A stretch of DNA of 64,000 nucleotides from Aliiroseovarius sediminilitoris (GCF_900109955.1 NZ_FOJB01000001.1:496001-560000); one strand, 5' to 3'. Counted from the stretch's first letter, positions 24,564 to 34,522 are shown. Notes: generated by a model not told the origin, from the letters alone. Made by a program: numbers and translations.

Positions 24564-25057
24564 CCCATCGCCCGTTTCTGAGATATCCGCACAAATGCCT
24601 GCGCACCGCAGCTGATCCGGTGACCGAGGTGACGGATGACACCCGCGCGATATGGGACGAGATGATCGAGGCGATGGACGCCATGCCGGGCGTTGGTCTG
24701 GCGGCGCCCCAACTCGGGATTATGCAGCGTTTGGCGGTGGTGGATGCCTCAAACGAACGCGGCAAGGCGGTCAGGATGGCGAACCCGGAGATACTGTATC
24801 GGTCCATCGAGTTTCGTGAGCACGAGGAAGCCAGCCCGAACTTGCCCGGTGTTTCGGCGGTGATAAGTCGCCCGCGCGCGGTGACGGTTCGGTTTCTTGA
24901 CGAAAACGGAGCAGCGCAGGAGCAGGATTTTGTCGGCATCTGGGCCACCTCGGTTCAACACCAGATCGACCATTTGAACGGGCGGATGTATTTCGATCAC
25001 CTGTCCAAGGTGAAGCGCGATATGCTAATCAAGAAAGCAAGGAAACTGGCGCGATGA
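24560..25057 (+). CDS. Peptide deformylase-like protein, probable pseudoenzyme
   Basis: 165 residues from GTG inside the def stop. The fold is clearly deformylase, with [10 protein letters not shown] intact (residues 44-53). However, EGCLS is replaced by EASPN, so the metal ligand Cys is Ser92, and HEIDH is HQIDH, so the catalytic Glu is Gln135. His134 and His138 remain. Each change is one base from the active codon (AGC vs TGC, CAG vs GAG). The frame is intact, the gene is coupled to def and fmt, and there is no sign of decay, so it may be a non-catalytic partner or have a new activity. Confidence 0.93.
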   Translation: MTHRPFLRYPHKCLRTAADPVTEVTDDTRAIWDEMIEAMDAMPGVGLAAPQLGIMQRLAVVDASNERGKAVRMANPEILYRSIEFREHEEASPNLPGVSAVISRPRAVTVRFLDENGAAQEQDFVGIWATSVQHQIDHLNGRMYFDHLSKVKRDMLIKKARKLAR

Positions 25058-25953
25058 GGCTTGTGTTCATGGGCTCGCCCGATTTCTCGGTGCCGGTGCT
25101 GGAGGCTCTGGTGGATGCCGGCCACGAGATCGCCGCTGTCTATTGCCAGCCACCACGCCCCGCCGGGCGCGGCAAGAAGGACAGGCCCGGTCCGGTCCAT
25201 GCCCGGGCCGCGGAACTGGGGCTTCAGGTGCGCCATCCGGTGTCGTTGAAGGATGCCGATGAGCAGGCGGCGTTTGCCGCGTTGAACGCTGACGTTGCGG
25301 TGGTCGTGGCCTATGGCCTGATCCTGCCGCAAGCGGTTCTTGATGCGCCCAAGCATGGCTGTCTGAACATCCATGCGTCGCTTCTGCCGCGCTGGCGTGG
25401 GGCAGCGCCCATTCATCGCGCGATCATGGCAGGAGATCCGGAAACCGGCGTTTGCATCATGCAGATGGAGGCTGGATTGGACACCGGCCCTGTTCTGCTG
25501 CACGAGGTGACACCGATCGGCGCACAGGAAACCACGGCGGAACTGCATGACCGCCTGTCGGCCATCGGTGCACGTCTGATCGTCGAGGCGTTGGGCCGCC
25601 TGCCCGATCTGACCCGGGTGCCGCAAGCTGAAGACGGTGTCACCTATGCCCACAAGATCGACAAGGCCGAGGCGCAGATTGACTGGACCCGTCCGGCCGT
25701 TGAAGTGGATCGCCTGATCCGCGGGTTGTCGCCATTCCCCGGTGCGAAATGCGATATGGGGGGCGAACAGGTAAAGTTGCTCGCTTCACGTGTCTTGGAT
25801 GGTTCGGGCAAGCCCGGTCAGGTTCTGGACGGGTTCACCATTGCCTGCGGTGAGGGCGCGGTTGAAATCCATCGCGCCCAACGTCCCGGCAAACGTGCGA
25901 TGGAAGCCGAGGATTTCCTGCGGGGTTTTGACCTGCCCGACACGGTGAAATAG
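25054..25953 (+). CDS. fmt: Methionyl-tRNA formyltransferase
   Basis: 299 residues, ATG inside the preceding stop. N-terminal formyltransferase domain: [18 protein letters not shown] at residues 2-19, and [20 protein letters not shown] near residue 107 containing the catalytic Asn/His. The C-terminal tRNA-binding barrel runs from about 205 to the end. It formylates Met-tRNA(fMet) using 10-formyl-tetrahydrofolate. It completes the deformylation/formylation operon. Confidence 0.97.
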   Translation: MRLVFMGSPDFSVPVLEALVDAGHEIAAVYCQPPRPAGRGKKDRPGPVHARAAELGLQVRHPVSLKDADEQAAFAALNADVAVVVAYGLILPQAVLDAPKHGCLNIHASLLPRWRGAAPIHRAIMAGDPETGVCIMQMEAGLDTGPVLLHEVTPIGAQETTAELHDRLSAIGARLIVEALGRLPDLTRVPQAEDGVTYAHKIDKAEAQIDWTRPAVEVDRLIRGLSPFPGAKCDMGGEQVKLLASRVLDGSGKPGQVLDGFTIACGEGAVEIHRAQRPGKRAMEAEDFLRGFDLPDTVK

Positions 25954-25965
25954 CTCTTACATTCC

Positions 25966-25980
25966 GGGGCGAAGCGCCCC
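25966..25980 (+). terminator. Short GC hairpin after fmt
   Basis: GGGGCG-AAG-CGCCCC right after the fmt stop, followed by ATATTTC rather than a clean T-run. Weak terminator or 3'-end stabiliser. Confidence 0.4.
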
Positions 25981-25991
25981 ATATTTCAGAC

Positions 25992-26231
25992 ATGCCGGTA
26001 ATCATGCTGATCATCTTCGGAGCCGCCGCCGGGTTCTTGGCGACAAGGATCATGAATCTGCGCACCGACGTGCCGACCACCATTGCCATTGGCGTGGCCG
26101 GGGCGTTGATCGGAGGGTTTGTCCTGCGGTCCATTGCAATGATTGGTGGTCTGGCCTTTGGTTTTGTAGGCGCGGTCGTGGGTGCCATTCTCCTGATCTG
26201 GATTTGGCAGAAGTATAAGGACCGAAAGTAA
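25992..26231 (+). CDS. Small three-helix membrane protein, GlsB/YeaQ/YmgE-like
   Basis: 79 residues, almost entirely hydrophobic, with Gly-rich membrane helices (residues 2-18, 30-48, 51-72) and a short charged end. AAGFLATRIM and GVAGALIGGFVL resemble the transglycosylase-associated GlsB/YeaQ/YmgE stress membrane proteins. The role is unknown. It sits alone between fmt and an outer-membrane-like protein. There is no clear Shine-Dalgarno before the ATG. Confidence 0.65.
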   Translation: MPVIMLIIFGAAAGFLATRIMNLRTDVPTTIAIGVAGALIGGFVLRSIAMIGGLAFGFVGAVVGAILLIWIWQKYKDRK

Positions 26232-26333
26232 GGCGTTACGGGCTTAAGGTGCGGCGTTGTTTGGGCGCGAAAAGCCTTGTCTTGAAATGTTTTCTTAATC
26301 ATTGATTAACCAATCGCCAGCAACCTGACGACT

Positions 26334-26996
26334 ATGGTGCTTCGGTTTTTCATCTGCGTTCTGCCAATGCTTTTTGCGTCCGGCGATCTTGCCCAAGCGG
26401 GTGCGTGGCCGCGCGACAAGGGCGGGGCGTTTTTGTCCGGGCAAGCGCGACAGAACGCCGACACGTTGGACGAAGCTCCGGTGATCAGCGTCTATGGTGA
26501 ATACGGGCTGACGGATCGTTGGACCATTGGTGGCAAGCTGGATTATGCGCTTGCCTCCAATGATATATTGCAAATGAAAGCCTTTGCGCGATGGCATCTG
26601 CCAAACAGCGACGAGCCGTGGCAAAAAGCGGTCAGTTTGGCGGTCGAAGGGACCAAGGACGACCCCTACGTCTCGCCTTCGTTCCATTTGGGGCGGGGGA
26701 TTGAGACCGCGATTGGCCCCGGTTGGCTGGATATAGAGTTGACGACCACTTTGTCCGTCTTGGATGCGCAGATGGACTACAGTGCGTTTGCGCAGATTGG
26801 CGTGAAACCAAGTCAGCGCCTGATGACGATGGTCGCCCTGGACGTCACCGGGATCGATGCGGATGCGCAGATCGACCTGATCCCGTCGGTGGCGTGGGAA
26901 TACAAGCAGGGCAAACACCTACAACTTGAATGGACTTATGCGCTGGATGGTGCGGTTAAGCACGAAGTCGCAGCGGGAATATGGCTTGAGTTCTAG
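26334..26996 (+). CDS. Exported beta-strand-rich protein, probable outer-membrane or periplasmic
   Basis: 220 residues with a Sec signal peptide cleaved near AQAGAWPRD (about residue 22). The mature part alternates hydrophobic and polar residues in strands (VISVYGEYGLTDRWTIGGKL, KAVSLAVEG, WLDIELTTTLSV) and ends with aromatic Phe after WLEF, a typical beta-barrel end. I do not recognise a named family. The gene converges on rnhA with only 3 bases between the stops. Upstream 100 bases are AT-rich and probably hold its promoter. Confidence 0.65.
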   Translation: MVLRFFICVLPMLFASGDLAQAGAWPRDKGGAFLSGQARQNADTLDEAPVISVYGEYGLTDRWTIGGKLDYALASNDILQMKAFARWHLPNSDEPWQKAVSLAVEGTKDDPYVSPSFHLGRGIETAIGPGWLDIELTTTLSVLDAQMDYSAFAQIGVKPSQRLMTMVALDVTGIDADAQIDLIPSVAWEYKQGKHLQLEWTYALDGAVKHEVAAGIWLEF

Positions 26997-26999
26997 GCT

Positions 27000-27455
27000 C
27001 TATCTGCTCTTGAACGGTTCCATCCCCGCGCGTGCCAGTTCATCAGCGCGTTCGTTTTCGGGGTGGCCGGCATGGCCCTTGACCCATTGCCACGTTACCT
27101 GATGACGCGCTTGCGCTTCGTCCAGCCTTTGCCAAAGTTCGACATTCTTCACGGGTTTCCTGGACGAGGTCCGCCACCCGTTCCGCTTCCAGCCATGGAT
27201 CCAACCGGTGACACCGTTCTTCACATAGGCGCTGTCGGTGATGACCGTGATCGCGCAGGGTTTGCCAAGGGTTTCCAGCGCCATGATGGCAGCCATCAGC
27301 TCCATCTGGTTGTTGGTGGTTTCCGACGCGCCACCCTTCAACTCCCGCTCTTTGATCACCGCGCCGTTCTCATGCGCCTGCAACAATGCGCCCCAACCAC
27401 CCGGACCGGGATTGCCAGAACAGGCGCCGTCGGTGTACGCGACAAACTCAGCCAT
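27000..27455 (-). CDS. rnhA: Ribonuclease HI
   Basis: 151 residues. All active-site motifs are present: [15 protein letters not shown] (Asp8), [10 protein letters not shown] (Glu), [12 protein letters not shown] (Asp) and [18 protein letters not shown] (His and Asp). It degrades RNA in RNA-DNA hybrids. The start overlaps the end of the GST gene by 8 bases, so the two are probably cotranscribed. Confidence 0.96.
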   Translation of the reverse strand: MAEFVAYTDGACSGNPGPGGWGALLQAHENGAVIKERELKGGASETTNNQMELMAAIMALETLGKPCAITVITDSAYVKNGVTGWIHGWKRNGWRTSSRKPVKNVELWQRLDEAQARHQVTWQWVKGHAGHPENERADELARAGMEPFKSR

Positions 27456-28068
27456 GGGCTGGACCTGTCAGCGGCTCGTAGCCCGGCAGAGTGCTTGTCC
27501 GCTTCAGCCAATCGCGCAGCGCGGGAAAGGGCGACAGATTGAAGCCGCCCCGGTCCTCGGCGGTGTGGGTATAGGCATACAAAGCGATATCCGCGATGGT
27601 CGGGGTGTCGCCCGCAAACCAGTCTTGATCGTGAAGCCCGTGCTCCATCAATTCCAAGATACCGTTGCCGGATTCAAGAAGCTGGTCGAGAAGTTCCGGC
27701 GTCGCTTCATCCGCAAGATGGGGATAGCACCGCAAGGATGCGCGCACGGCTATGGCCGGTTCATGGCGGTTCTGTTCGAAGAACATCCACGACAGCATAC
27801 GCGCCTGCGCCAAGGGGTCGTCAGGGATCCACGGTGTGCCGCTGGCCAGATACCACAGGATGGCGTTGCTTTCGCTTAGCACCTCGCCGGTGTCCAGATG
27901 CAATGCCGGCACCTTGCCCAGAGGCAGTTTCCCTTCGGTCTTCGCGGCCTGTAGGTCGGGCGATCGGGTTTCACACGGGACGTGATGATATCGCCGACCC
28001 AGCAACGACAGGAGCAGCCGCACCTTATAACTGTTGCCGGAACTTGGCATGGAATAGAGGGTCAGCAT
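27448..28068 (-). CDS. Glutathione S-transferase family protein
   Basis: 206 residues with a thioredoxin-like N-terminal domain: [20 protein letters not shown] (residues 4-23), where Ser/Tyr near the start would activate glutathione, then [20 protein letters not shown]. The C-terminal helical domain carries [13 protein letters not shown]. The substrate is unknown. It follows ispH by 27 bases and overlaps rnhA, suggesting an ispH-gst-rnhA run on the minus strand. Confidence 0.9.
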   Translation of the reverse strand: MLTLYSMPSSGNSYKVRLLLSLLGRRYHHVPCETRSPDLQAAKTEGKLPLGKVPALHLDTGEVLSESNAILWYLASGTPWIPDDPLAQARMLSWMFFEQNRHEPAIAVRASLRCYPHLADEATPELLDQLLESGNGILELMEHGLHDQDWFAGDTPTIADIALYAYTHTAEDRGGFNLSPFPALRDWLKRTSTLPGYEPLTGPAHG

Positions 28069-28095
28069 GTTCGATGTCCTAACGGCGGTGGCAGA

Positions 28096-29046
28096 TCAGG
28101 CGGTTTCACGCAGGACGCGGGGCACTTTGAACTCTACGTTCTCTTGTGCGGTTTCGACCCGTTCGACCGTGACGTCAAAGCGGTCGCGGAACGCGTCGAT
28201 GACTTCGTCTACCAAGACCTGAGGGGCAGACGCCCCGGCGGTCAGGCCGACCGTTCGAATGCCATCGATGGCGCGCCAGTCAATCTCGGTTGCGCGCTGC
28301 ACCAGCATGGCATAGGCGCAGCCATTGGCGCGCGCCACTTCGACCAACCGGCGCGAGTTGGAGCTGTTGGGCGCACCGATCACCAGAAGCGCATCGACCT
28401 TGGGCGCGACCGCTTTCACAGCTTCTTGCCGGTTGGTGGTCGCGTAGCAGATGTCTTCTTTATGTGGGCCGATGATCTTTGGGAACCGGGTGCGCAAAGC
28501 CTTGACCACAGCGGCGGTATCATCGACCGACAGGGTGGTCTGGGTGATATAGGCAAGCTGTTCGGGGTCGCGCGGGGTCAGGGTGGCGACATCGTCGGTA
28601 GTTTCGACCAACAGCACTTCGCCTTCAGGCAATTGCCCCATCGTTCCGATGGTTTCCGGGTGGCCTGCATGGCCGATCATCACCATTTGCAGGCCGTTCT
28701 GGTGGTGCCGCTCGGCCTCGATATGCACTTTCGAGACAAGCGGGCAGGTGGCGTCGACATAGACCATCTCGCGACGGCTGGCTTCGGCGGGCACGGCCTT
28801 CGCGACACCATGGGCCGAGAAGATGACGGGGCGGTCATCGGGCACCTCGTCCAGGTCCTCGACAAAGATGGCGCCCTTGGCGCGCAGCCCATCGACCACG
28901 AATTTGTTATGCACAATTTCGTGGCGCACGTAGATCGGCGGCCCCCATTTCTCGATCGCCATTTCGACGATCTTGATGGCGCGATCCACCCCGGCACAAA
29001 ACCCGTTGGGCGCGGCAAGATAAAGTGTAAGAGCAGGCTTGGTCAT
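28096..29046 (-). CDS. ispH: 4-hydroxy-3-methylbut-2-enyl diphosphate reductase IspH
   Basis: 316 residues from ATG 29046, with GGAGG upstream; the longer open frame is not needed. The three iron-sulfur Cys ligands appear in [23 protein letters not shown] and [11 protein letters not shown], with the catalytic region [10 protein letters not shown]. It makes IPP and DMAPP, the last step of the MEP isoprenoid pathway. Followed by the GST and rnhA genes. Confidence 0.96.
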   Translation of the reverse strand: MTKPALTLYLAAPNGFCAGVDRAIKIVEMAIEKWGPPIYVRHEIVHNKFVVDGLRAKGAIFVEDLDEVPDDRPVIFSAHGVAKAVPAEASRREMVYVDATCPLVSKVHIEAERHHQNGLQMVMIGHAGHPETIGTMGQLPEGEVLLVETTDDVATLTPRDPEQLAYITQTTLSVDDTAAVVKALRTRFPKIIGPHKEDICYATTNRQEAVKAVAPKVDALLVIGAPNSSNSRRLVEVARANGCAYAMLVQRATEIDWRAIDGIRTVGLTAGASAPQVLVDEVIDAFRDRFDVTVERVETAQENVEFKVPRVLRETA

Positions 29047-29126
29047 GGCATCCTCCGATGCGGGGAGGGGTACGCATTTTATGCGCCAAGGTCCAGTCGG
29101 AAGCGGTGCCGGACACGGAAATGTAA

Positions 29127-29150
29127 AAGGCCGGAGCAATCCCCGGCCTT
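29127..29150 (-). terminator. Intrinsic terminator of the NYN gene
   Basis: Perfect 8-bp stem AAGGCCGG / CCGGCCTT with an 8-base loop, 26 bases past the NYN stop. Read on the minus strand the stem is followed by TTAC, a short U-rich tail. It separates the NYN gene from ispH. Confidence 0.7.
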
Positions 29151-29175
29151 CGCTGCCCCTGATCAGACGGTGGGA

Positions 29176-29736
29176 TCAGTCCTCGGTCCGCTCGGGTCGG
29201 TCAAACTCGCGTGGCGGACGCCCAATCACATCTTTCAGCTCTTCCAGCTCGATAAAATTATCGGCTTGGCGGCGTAATTCATCGGCGATCATCGGGGGTT
29301 GGCTGCGGATCGTGGACACGACCGACACACGCACGCCCTGACGTTGCAGCGCCTCGATCAGAGGGCGGAAATCGCCGTCACCCGAAAACAGAACAGCATG
29401 GTCAATATGCGGCGCGAGCTCCAGCGCGTCCACGGCCAGTTCGATATCCATGTTGCCTTTGACCTTCCGCCGCCCCATCGAGTCGGTGTATTCCTTGGCT
29501 GGCTTGGTCACCATCGAGAAGCCGTTGTAGTTCAGCCAATCCACCAGCGGGCGGATCGGAGAATACTCCTCATTTTCCAGAAGGGCTGTGTAGTAGAACG
29601 CGCGGAGCAGTTTGCCCCGGCGCATGAATTCTTGGCGAAGTAGCTTGTAGTCGATGTCAAATCCCAGCGATTTGGCGGCCGCATAGAGGTTTGAACCATC
29701 GATGAACAGCGCGAGCCGTTCGTCCCGGTAGAACAT
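29176..29736 (-). CDS. NYN domain protein, LabA/DUF88 family
   Basis: 186 residues from ATG 29736, with AGGAAA upstream. The PIN-like NYN fold is clear: RLALFIDGSNLYAAAKSLGF (Asp near residue 13), GNMDIELAVDAL and HAVLFSGDGDFRPLIEALQ, which together provide the acidic metal site. LabA-like proteins are putative RNases or RNA-binding proteins. The extreme C-terminus is charged (PPREFDRPERTED). It is a single gene with its own terminator. Confidence 0.92.
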   Translation of the reverse strand: MFYRDERLALFIDGSNLYAAAKSLGFDIDYKLLRQEFMRRGKLLRAFYYTALLENEEYSPIRPLVDWLNYNGFSMVTKPAKEYTDSMGRRKVKGNMDIELAVDALELAPHIDHAVLFSGDGDFRPLIEALQRQGVRVSVVSTIRSQPPMIADELRRQADNFIELEELKDVIGRPPREFDRPERTED

Positions 29737-29837
29737 AATATTTCCTTTCCAATTCGCTTCGCCGAATAATCCCGTGAGTGGTAAATGTGAAATCAATCAA
29801 CGAAGAAACATATCTTGCAATCTAGGGAAACAATACG

Positions 29838-30434
29838 GTGCCGCAAGCAATTAATTCGCGTATAACCTGTCCAAAAGTGCTGGTTTCATTAGGAAGTAAC
29901 GCGACGTCAAGGCGGCGAGAGTCGGCAAAAATCTTACGCGATGCGGTTGAACATCTGGCGGCACAAGGATTTAGAATCACCAGAGTCAGCCGGTATTATA
30001 GCACGCCTTGCTTTCCGGCTGGTGCCGGCCCCGATTTCGTGAATGCGGCGCTTGGGATCGACACAGATTTACCGCCCGACGAAATACTGTCCGCACTGCA
30101 TCAGGTCGAAGCCGGTTTCGGTCGCGAACGGCCATCACGCTGGGCGCCACGCACATTGGACCTGGATCTGATAGCCTGTGGTGGCATTATTCTGCCCAGC
30201 AAATCTGTTCTAGCACACTGGATGAACTTGCCACTGGACGACCAGAAAACCCGGGCACCAGATCAGTTGATCCTACCGCATCCACGTATGCATGAACGCG
30301 CCTTTGTGCTGATTCCCCTTGCCGATGTTGCCCCGGACTGGCACCACCCGATAACGGGCAAGACTGTGCAACAGATGGCCGATGAATTGCCAGATGAAGA
30401 AAAAAAGGGTGTTTTGCCGTATTCGCACCCGTAA
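29838..30434 (+). CDS. folK: 2-amino-4-hydroxy-6-hydroxymethyldihydropteridine pyrophosphokinase (FolK)
   Basis: 198 residues from GTG 29838 with AGGGAAA upstream. KVLVSLGSNATSRRRES, RYYSTPCFP, FVNAALGIDTDLPP and the signature RWAPRTLDLDLIACGG, followed by LPHPRMHERAFVLIPLADVAP. It transfers pyrophosphate from ATP to the pterin in folate synthesis. The length is at the upper end of the family because of a longer internal loop. No other fol gene is adjacent. Confidence 0.94.
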   Translation: MPQAINSRITCPKVLVSLGSNATSRRRESAKILRDAVEHLAAQGFRITRVSRYYSTPCFPAGAGPDFVNAALGIDTDLPPDEILSALHQVEAGFGRERPSRWAPRTLDLDLIACGGIILPSKSVLAHWMNLPLDDQKTRAPDQLILPHPRMHERAFVLIPLADVAPDWHHPITGKTVQQMADELPDEEKKGVLPYSHP

Positions 30435-30518
30435 TGCGGGCCTGTTTTTGCTTGTAACCCGCTTGCAACGGCCCTAGATAGGCGGTTCACATCCCCTTGC
30501 AAGGAATGGAGATTGATC

Positions 30519-30875
30519 ATGGCCCGCGTGACGGTTGAAGATTGCGTAGATAAAGTCCCGAACAGGTTTGAGCTTGTAATGCTCGCCTCGCATCGCGCCC
30601 GCGAAATTTCGGCTGGGGGCCAGATCACTGTCGATCGCGACAATGACAAGAACCCTGTCGTGGCCTTGCGTGAGATTGCGGATGAAACGCAAACCGCCGA
30701 TGAACTGCGCGAGCGTATGATCGAGAGCCATCAGACTCAGATCGAAGTTGATGAGCCGGAAGAAGACAGCATGGCCCTGCTGATGGGTGCGGAAGCTGCT
30801 GACAAGCCCGCCGAGGACGATCTGTCGGAAGAAAAACTTCTGCGCGCATTGATGGAAGCGCAAGGTCAGGGCTAA
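30519..30875 (+). CDS. rpoZ: RNA polymerase omega subunit
   Basis: 118 residues from ATG 30519, with GGAG 7 bases upstream; a TTG two codons earlier is less likely. [20 protein letters not shown] and [12 protein letters not shown] are diagnostic. The C-terminal half is acidic and variable. Omega helps assemble RNA polymerase and is part of a ppGpp site in proteobacteria. The following gene is the ppGpp enzyme Rel, the common rpoZ-rel pairing. Confidence 0.96.
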   Translation: MARVTVEDCVDKVPNRFELVMLASHRAREISAGGQITVDRDNDKNPVVALREIADETQTADELRERMIESHQTQIEVDEPEEDSMALLMGAEAADKPAEDDLSEEKLLRALMEAQGQG

Positions 30876-30909
30876 ACGGATCTAAGATCCCCGCGGGGTG
30901 GCGGACCGG

Positions 30910-33048
30910 ATGAACGACCTTCCAGATCTTGACCTTGATCTTGATGGGCTGATCGAACGGATCCGCCGCTATAACCCCAAATCCAATCACGAACTGATCC
31001 GCGCGGCGTATGAATACGGCGCGCGTATGCATGATGGCCAGACCCGCCATTCAGGCGAGCCATACTTCACACACCCGTTTGCTGTCGCTGAAATTCTGGC
31101 GGATATGCAACTGGATGATGCCACGATCATCACCGCTCTGCTGCATGACACGATTGAAGACACCCGGTCGACCTATTCCGAAGTGACCAAGATCTTCGGG
31201 GCAGAAGTGGCAGAACTGGTCGATGGCGTGACCAAGCTGACCAATCTTCAACTCAGTTCGTCCGAGACCAAGCAGGCGGAGAATTTTCGCAAGCTGTTCA
31301 TGGCCATGTCCAAGGATTTGCGGGTGATTCTGGTGAAGTTGGCCGACCGGCTGCACAACATGCGCACGATCCGCGCCATGCGGCCGGACAAGCAGGTTCA
31401 AAAATCGCGTGAAACCATGGATATCTATGCCCCGCTGGCTGGTCGCATGGGGATGCAGTGGATGCGCGAAGAACTGGAAGACCTTGCCTTCCATGTTCTG
31501 AACCCTGAAGGCCGCAACTCGATCATGCGGCGCTTCCTGCGGCTTCAGAAGGAAAGCGGCGATGTGATCGAAAAGATCACCGGCGATATCCGGCTGGAAC
31601 TGGACAGGGCTAAGATCAGCGCCGAAGTCTTCGGGCGCGCCAAGAAACCATTTTCGATCTGGCGCAAGATGCAAGAGAAGAATCAGAGCTTCTCGCGCCT
31701 GTCGGACACTTATGGGTTTCGCATCATCACCGACAGCGAAGCGGATTGTTACCGCGTTCTGGGGGTGATTCACCAACGCTGGCGCGCCATTCCGGGTCGG
31801 TTCAAGGATTACATCAGCCAGCCGAAATCCAACGGATATCGGTCGATTCACACGACCGTTTCGGGTCGTGACGGAAAGCGCGTTGAAGTGCAGATCCGCA
31901 CCCATGCGATGAATGACGTGGCCGAAGCGGGGGTTGCGGCGCATTGGTCTTATAAAGACGGGGTGCGCGCCGAGAACCCATTCGCGGTTGATCCGGCCAA
32001 GTGGATTTCATCGCTGACCGAACGGTTTGAAGCAGCGGAAGATCACGACGAGTTTCTTGAGCATGTGAAGCTCGAAATGTATCAAGACCAGGTGTTCTGT
32101 TTCACCCCGAAAGGCGAGGTGGTGAAGCTGCCGCGTGGCGCCACGCCGTTGGATTTCGCTTATGCAATCCACACGCGGATCGGGGACAGCTGTGTGGGGG
32201 CCAAGGTCGATGGCATTCGGGTCCCACTTTGGACCCGGATCAAGAATGGCCAATCGGTCGAAATCATGACCGCCGAAGGGCAAAGCCCGCAAGCCACCTG
32301 GATTGACATCGTTGTAACGGGCCGTGCCAAGGCCGCCATTCGTAAAAGCCTGCGCAGCGTGGATCGTGAACGCTTTGTGCGACTGGGGCGCGAACTTGCG
32401 CGCGTGGCATTTGAACATGTCGGTCGCAAAGCGACAGACAAGGCGCTGGCGACCGCTGCCAAGCAACTGCGTCTGGACAATGTCGAAGAGCTGTTGGCAC
32501 GTTTGGGTTCTGCCGAATTGCAGGCGCGCGATGTCGTCGCAGCCCTGTACCCCGAAAGCGTTGAGGCCGAAGCCGAGGTCGATGGTGATTCGGTGGTTGT
32601 TGGACTTGAAACCGGGCAGGACTTCGCCCGCGCGCAATGTTGTCAGCCCGTGCCGGGGGAACGCATTGTCGGGATCACCTATCGCGGAAAGGGCGTCATG
32701 GTGCACACCATCGACTGCGACGCGCTTGCTGATGTGGCCGAGGACAGTTCCCGCTGGGTCGATTTACATTGGCATTCCGGGCAGCACCCGGCCATTCATA
32801 CGGTCAGCATAGATATGACCATTTCAAACGACGCGGGGGTTTTGGGCCGGATCTGCTCCTTGATTGGTGAGCAGAAGGCCAATATCTCGGATTTGAAGTT
32901 TCTGGATCGGAAACCTGATTTCTACCGCCTACTTGTTGATGTAGATTTGCGCGATATTGAACATTTGCACGCCATTATGCTGACATTGGAAGCAGATAGT
33001 GATGTTGCCGATGTTCACCGACACAGGGACATCGCCCGCAAACCGTAA
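30910..33048 (+). CDS. relA: Bifunctional (p)ppGpp synthetase/hydrolase RelA/SpoT
   Basis: About 712 residues from ATG 30910; a GTG at 30898 is the alternative start. Domain order: HD hydrolase (HPFAVAEIL, LLHDTIEDT), synthetase (RFKDYISQPKSNGYRSIHTT), TGS (FCFTPKGEVVKLPRGATPLD) and a C-terminal ACT domain with VDMTISNDAGVL-like sequence. The intact HD residues and the RFKD form of the synthetase loop indicate a bifunctional enzyme. It controls the stringent response. GGATC-TAA-GATCC and CCCCGCGGGG palindromes lie directly before the start. Confidence 0.95.
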   Translation: MNDLPDLDLDLDGLIERIRRYNPKSNHELIRAAYEYGARMHDGQTRHSGEPYFTHPFAVAEILADMQLDDATIITALLHDTIEDTRSTYSEVTKIFGAEVAELVDGVTKLTNLQLSSSETKQAENFRKLFMAMSKDLRVILVKLADRLHNMRTIRAMRPDKQVQKSRETMDIYAPLAGRMGMQWMREELEDLAFHVLNPEGRNSIMRRFLRLQKESGDVIEKITGDIRLELDRAKISAEVFGRAKKPFSIWRKMQEKNQSFSRLSDTYGFRIITDSEADCYRVLGVIHQRWRAIPGRFKDYISQPKSNGYRSIHTTVSGRDGKRVEVQIRTHAMNDVAEAGVAAHWSYKDGVRAENPFAVDPAKWISSLTERFEAAEDHDEFLEHVKLEMYQDQVFCFTPKGEVVKLPRGATPLDFAYAIHTRIGDSCVGAKVDGIRVPLWTRIKNGQSVEIMTAEGQSPQATWIDIVVTGRAKAAIRKSLRSVDRERFVRLGRELARVAFEHVGRKATDKALATAAKQLRLDNVEELLARLGSAELQARDVVAALYPESVEAEAEVDGDSVVVGLETGQDFARAQCCQPVPGERIVGITYRGKGVMVHTIDCDALADVAEDSSRWVDLHWHSGQHPAIHTVSIDMTISNDAGVLGRICSLIGEQKANISDLKFLDRKPDFYRLLVDVDLRDIEHLHAIMLTLEADSDVADVHRHRDIARKP

Positions 33049-33078
33049 CCCGCCAATTTTGGCCGAAAGGGACCATCC

Positions 33079-33726
33079 GTGTTCAAAAGAAATCCGCGCT
33101 CATACCTGCGTATCATTGCGGAATTCTTCTATCCACGGGGCGGATGGTATCGGGCGTCGCAATACGTGATACACCGCATTCGGCGCCTGCCCGACCCGGC
33201 GCACAGGATTTCGCGCGGGATTGCAGCCGGTATCTTTGCCTCGTTCACGCCGTTTTTCGGACTGCATTTTCTGACGGCCGCGATCCTGTCGTGGATCATA
33301 CGCGGCAATGTGCTGGCGTCATTGCTGGCGACTTTTGTCGGCAATCCGTTGACCTTCCCGTTGATCGCCGAACTTTCCGTCAATCTGGGAAATGCAATTC
33401 TGGGCCAGTCCACAAATGTACATCTGCCCGAGATCGCGGCACAGTTTGCGGCGGCCACGTCTGACTTCTGGATGAATATGAAAGCGCCGTTTACCGATCA
33501 CGTTGTTGATTGGTCGCGCTTGTCAGCGTTTTTTCATCGCGTGTTCCTGCCCTATCTGGTCGGCAGCATCATACCGGGCATCGTGGCTGGCGCCATCGGT
33601 TATGCAGTGTCAAACCCCGTGATCCACGCCTATCAGCGTCGTCGCATAAAAAAGCTGAAGGAGCGGTATGAAAAACGTCTGAAAGCCGCACGAGACAAGG
33701 CTGGCGAAGCCCGGGAAAAACCGTAA
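33079..33726 (+). CDS. DUF2062 domain membrane protein
   Basis: 215 residues from GTG. RGIAAGIFASFTPFFGLHFL (about residues 45-64) and LLATFVGNPLTFPLI are the DUF2062 signature. About three membrane helices are followed by a basic coiled C-terminal tail (RRRIKKLKERYEKRLKAARD). Function unknown; often found near pdxJ and acpS in alphaproteobacteria. It follows rel by 30 bases and precedes pdxJ in the same direction. Confidence 0.88.
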   Translation: MFKRNPRSYLRIIAEFFYPRGGWYRASQYVIHRIRRLPDPAHRISRGIAAGIFASFTPFFGLHFLTAAILSWIIRGNVLASLLATFVGNPLTFPLIAELSVNLGNAILGQSTNVHLPEIAAQFAAATSDFWMNMKAPFTDHVVDWSRLSAFFHRVFLPYLVGSIIPGIVAGAIGYAVSNPVIHAYQRRRIKKLKERYEKRLKAARDKAGEAREKP

Positions 33727-33769
33727 GACTTGGCGCGGTAGACGATTGTATTGAACGGAGGTGCGCGAC

Positions 33770-34522
33770 ATGGCCAACCAGATCAAAAAGCTGCGCCTGG
33801 GTGTGAATATTGACCACGTCGCAACGGTGCGAAACGCGCGAGGTTCGGCCTATCCTGACCCGGTGCGCGCCGCGCTTCTGGCCGAACAGGCCGGGGCTGA
33901 TGGTATCACCGCGCATCTGCGCGAAGATCGGCGGCATATTCTGGACGGCGATATTGATCGCTTGATGGAAAAGCTGTCCGTGCCACTGAATTTCGAATGT
34001 GCCGCGACTGACGAGATGCTGGACATCGCGTTGCGGCACAAACCCCATGCAGTCTGCCTTGTGCCTGAAAAGCGCGAAGAGTTGACAACAGAAGGCGGGC
34101 TTGAGGTCGCGCGGCAGGACACCCGGCTTGCCGAATACATTGCGCCGCTGCGGGATGCCGGGTGCCGCGTGTCACTGTTCATCGCGGCTGACCCGGTGCA
34201 GATCGAAGCCTCGGCGCGGGTGGGGGCAGCGGTGGTTGAGTTGCACACAGGTGCTTATTGCGACCTGCATGCCGAAGGTCGGCTTGATGAACGCGATGCC
34301 GAGCTTGCGCGACTGCGAAAAGGGGCCGCGCTGGCCCATTCGCTGGGGCTTGAGGTGCACGCGGGGCACGGTCTGACCTATGACACTGTGAAACCCATCG
34401 CTTCGATGCCCGAAGTGGTCGAGCTGAACATCGGGCATTTCCTGATTGGCGAAGCAATATTCCGTGGCCTTCCGGATGCGATGGCCGAGATGCGCGGTCT
34501 GATGGATGAGGCGCGCGGATGA
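33770..34522 (+). CDS. pdxJ: Pyridoxine 5'-phosphate synthase PdxJ
   Basis: 250 residues from ATG 33770, GGAGGT seven bases upstream. [17 protein letters not shown] near the N-terminus, [35 protein letters not shown] and [13 protein letters not shown] are all characteristic of the family. It condenses 1-deoxyxylulose 5-phosphate with 3-amino-2-oxopropyl phosphate to give pyridoxine phosphate. It is followed closely by acpS. Confidence 0.97.
   Translation: MANQIKKLRLGVNIDHVATVRNARGSAYPDPVRAALLAEQAGADGITAHLREDRRHILDGDIDRLMEKLSVPLNFECAATDEMLDIALRHKPHAVCLVPEKREELTTEGGLEVARQDTRLAEYIAPLRDAGCRVSLFIAADPVQIEASARVGAAVVELHTGAYCDLHAEGRLDERDAELARLRKGAALAHSLGLEVHAGHGLTYDTVKPIASMPEVVELNIGHFLIGEAIFRGLPDAMAEMRGLMDEARG

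Noticed and set aside
27982-29277. 431-codon plus-strand open frame
   Set aside because: Antisense to ispH and part of the NYN gene; no recognisable domains.
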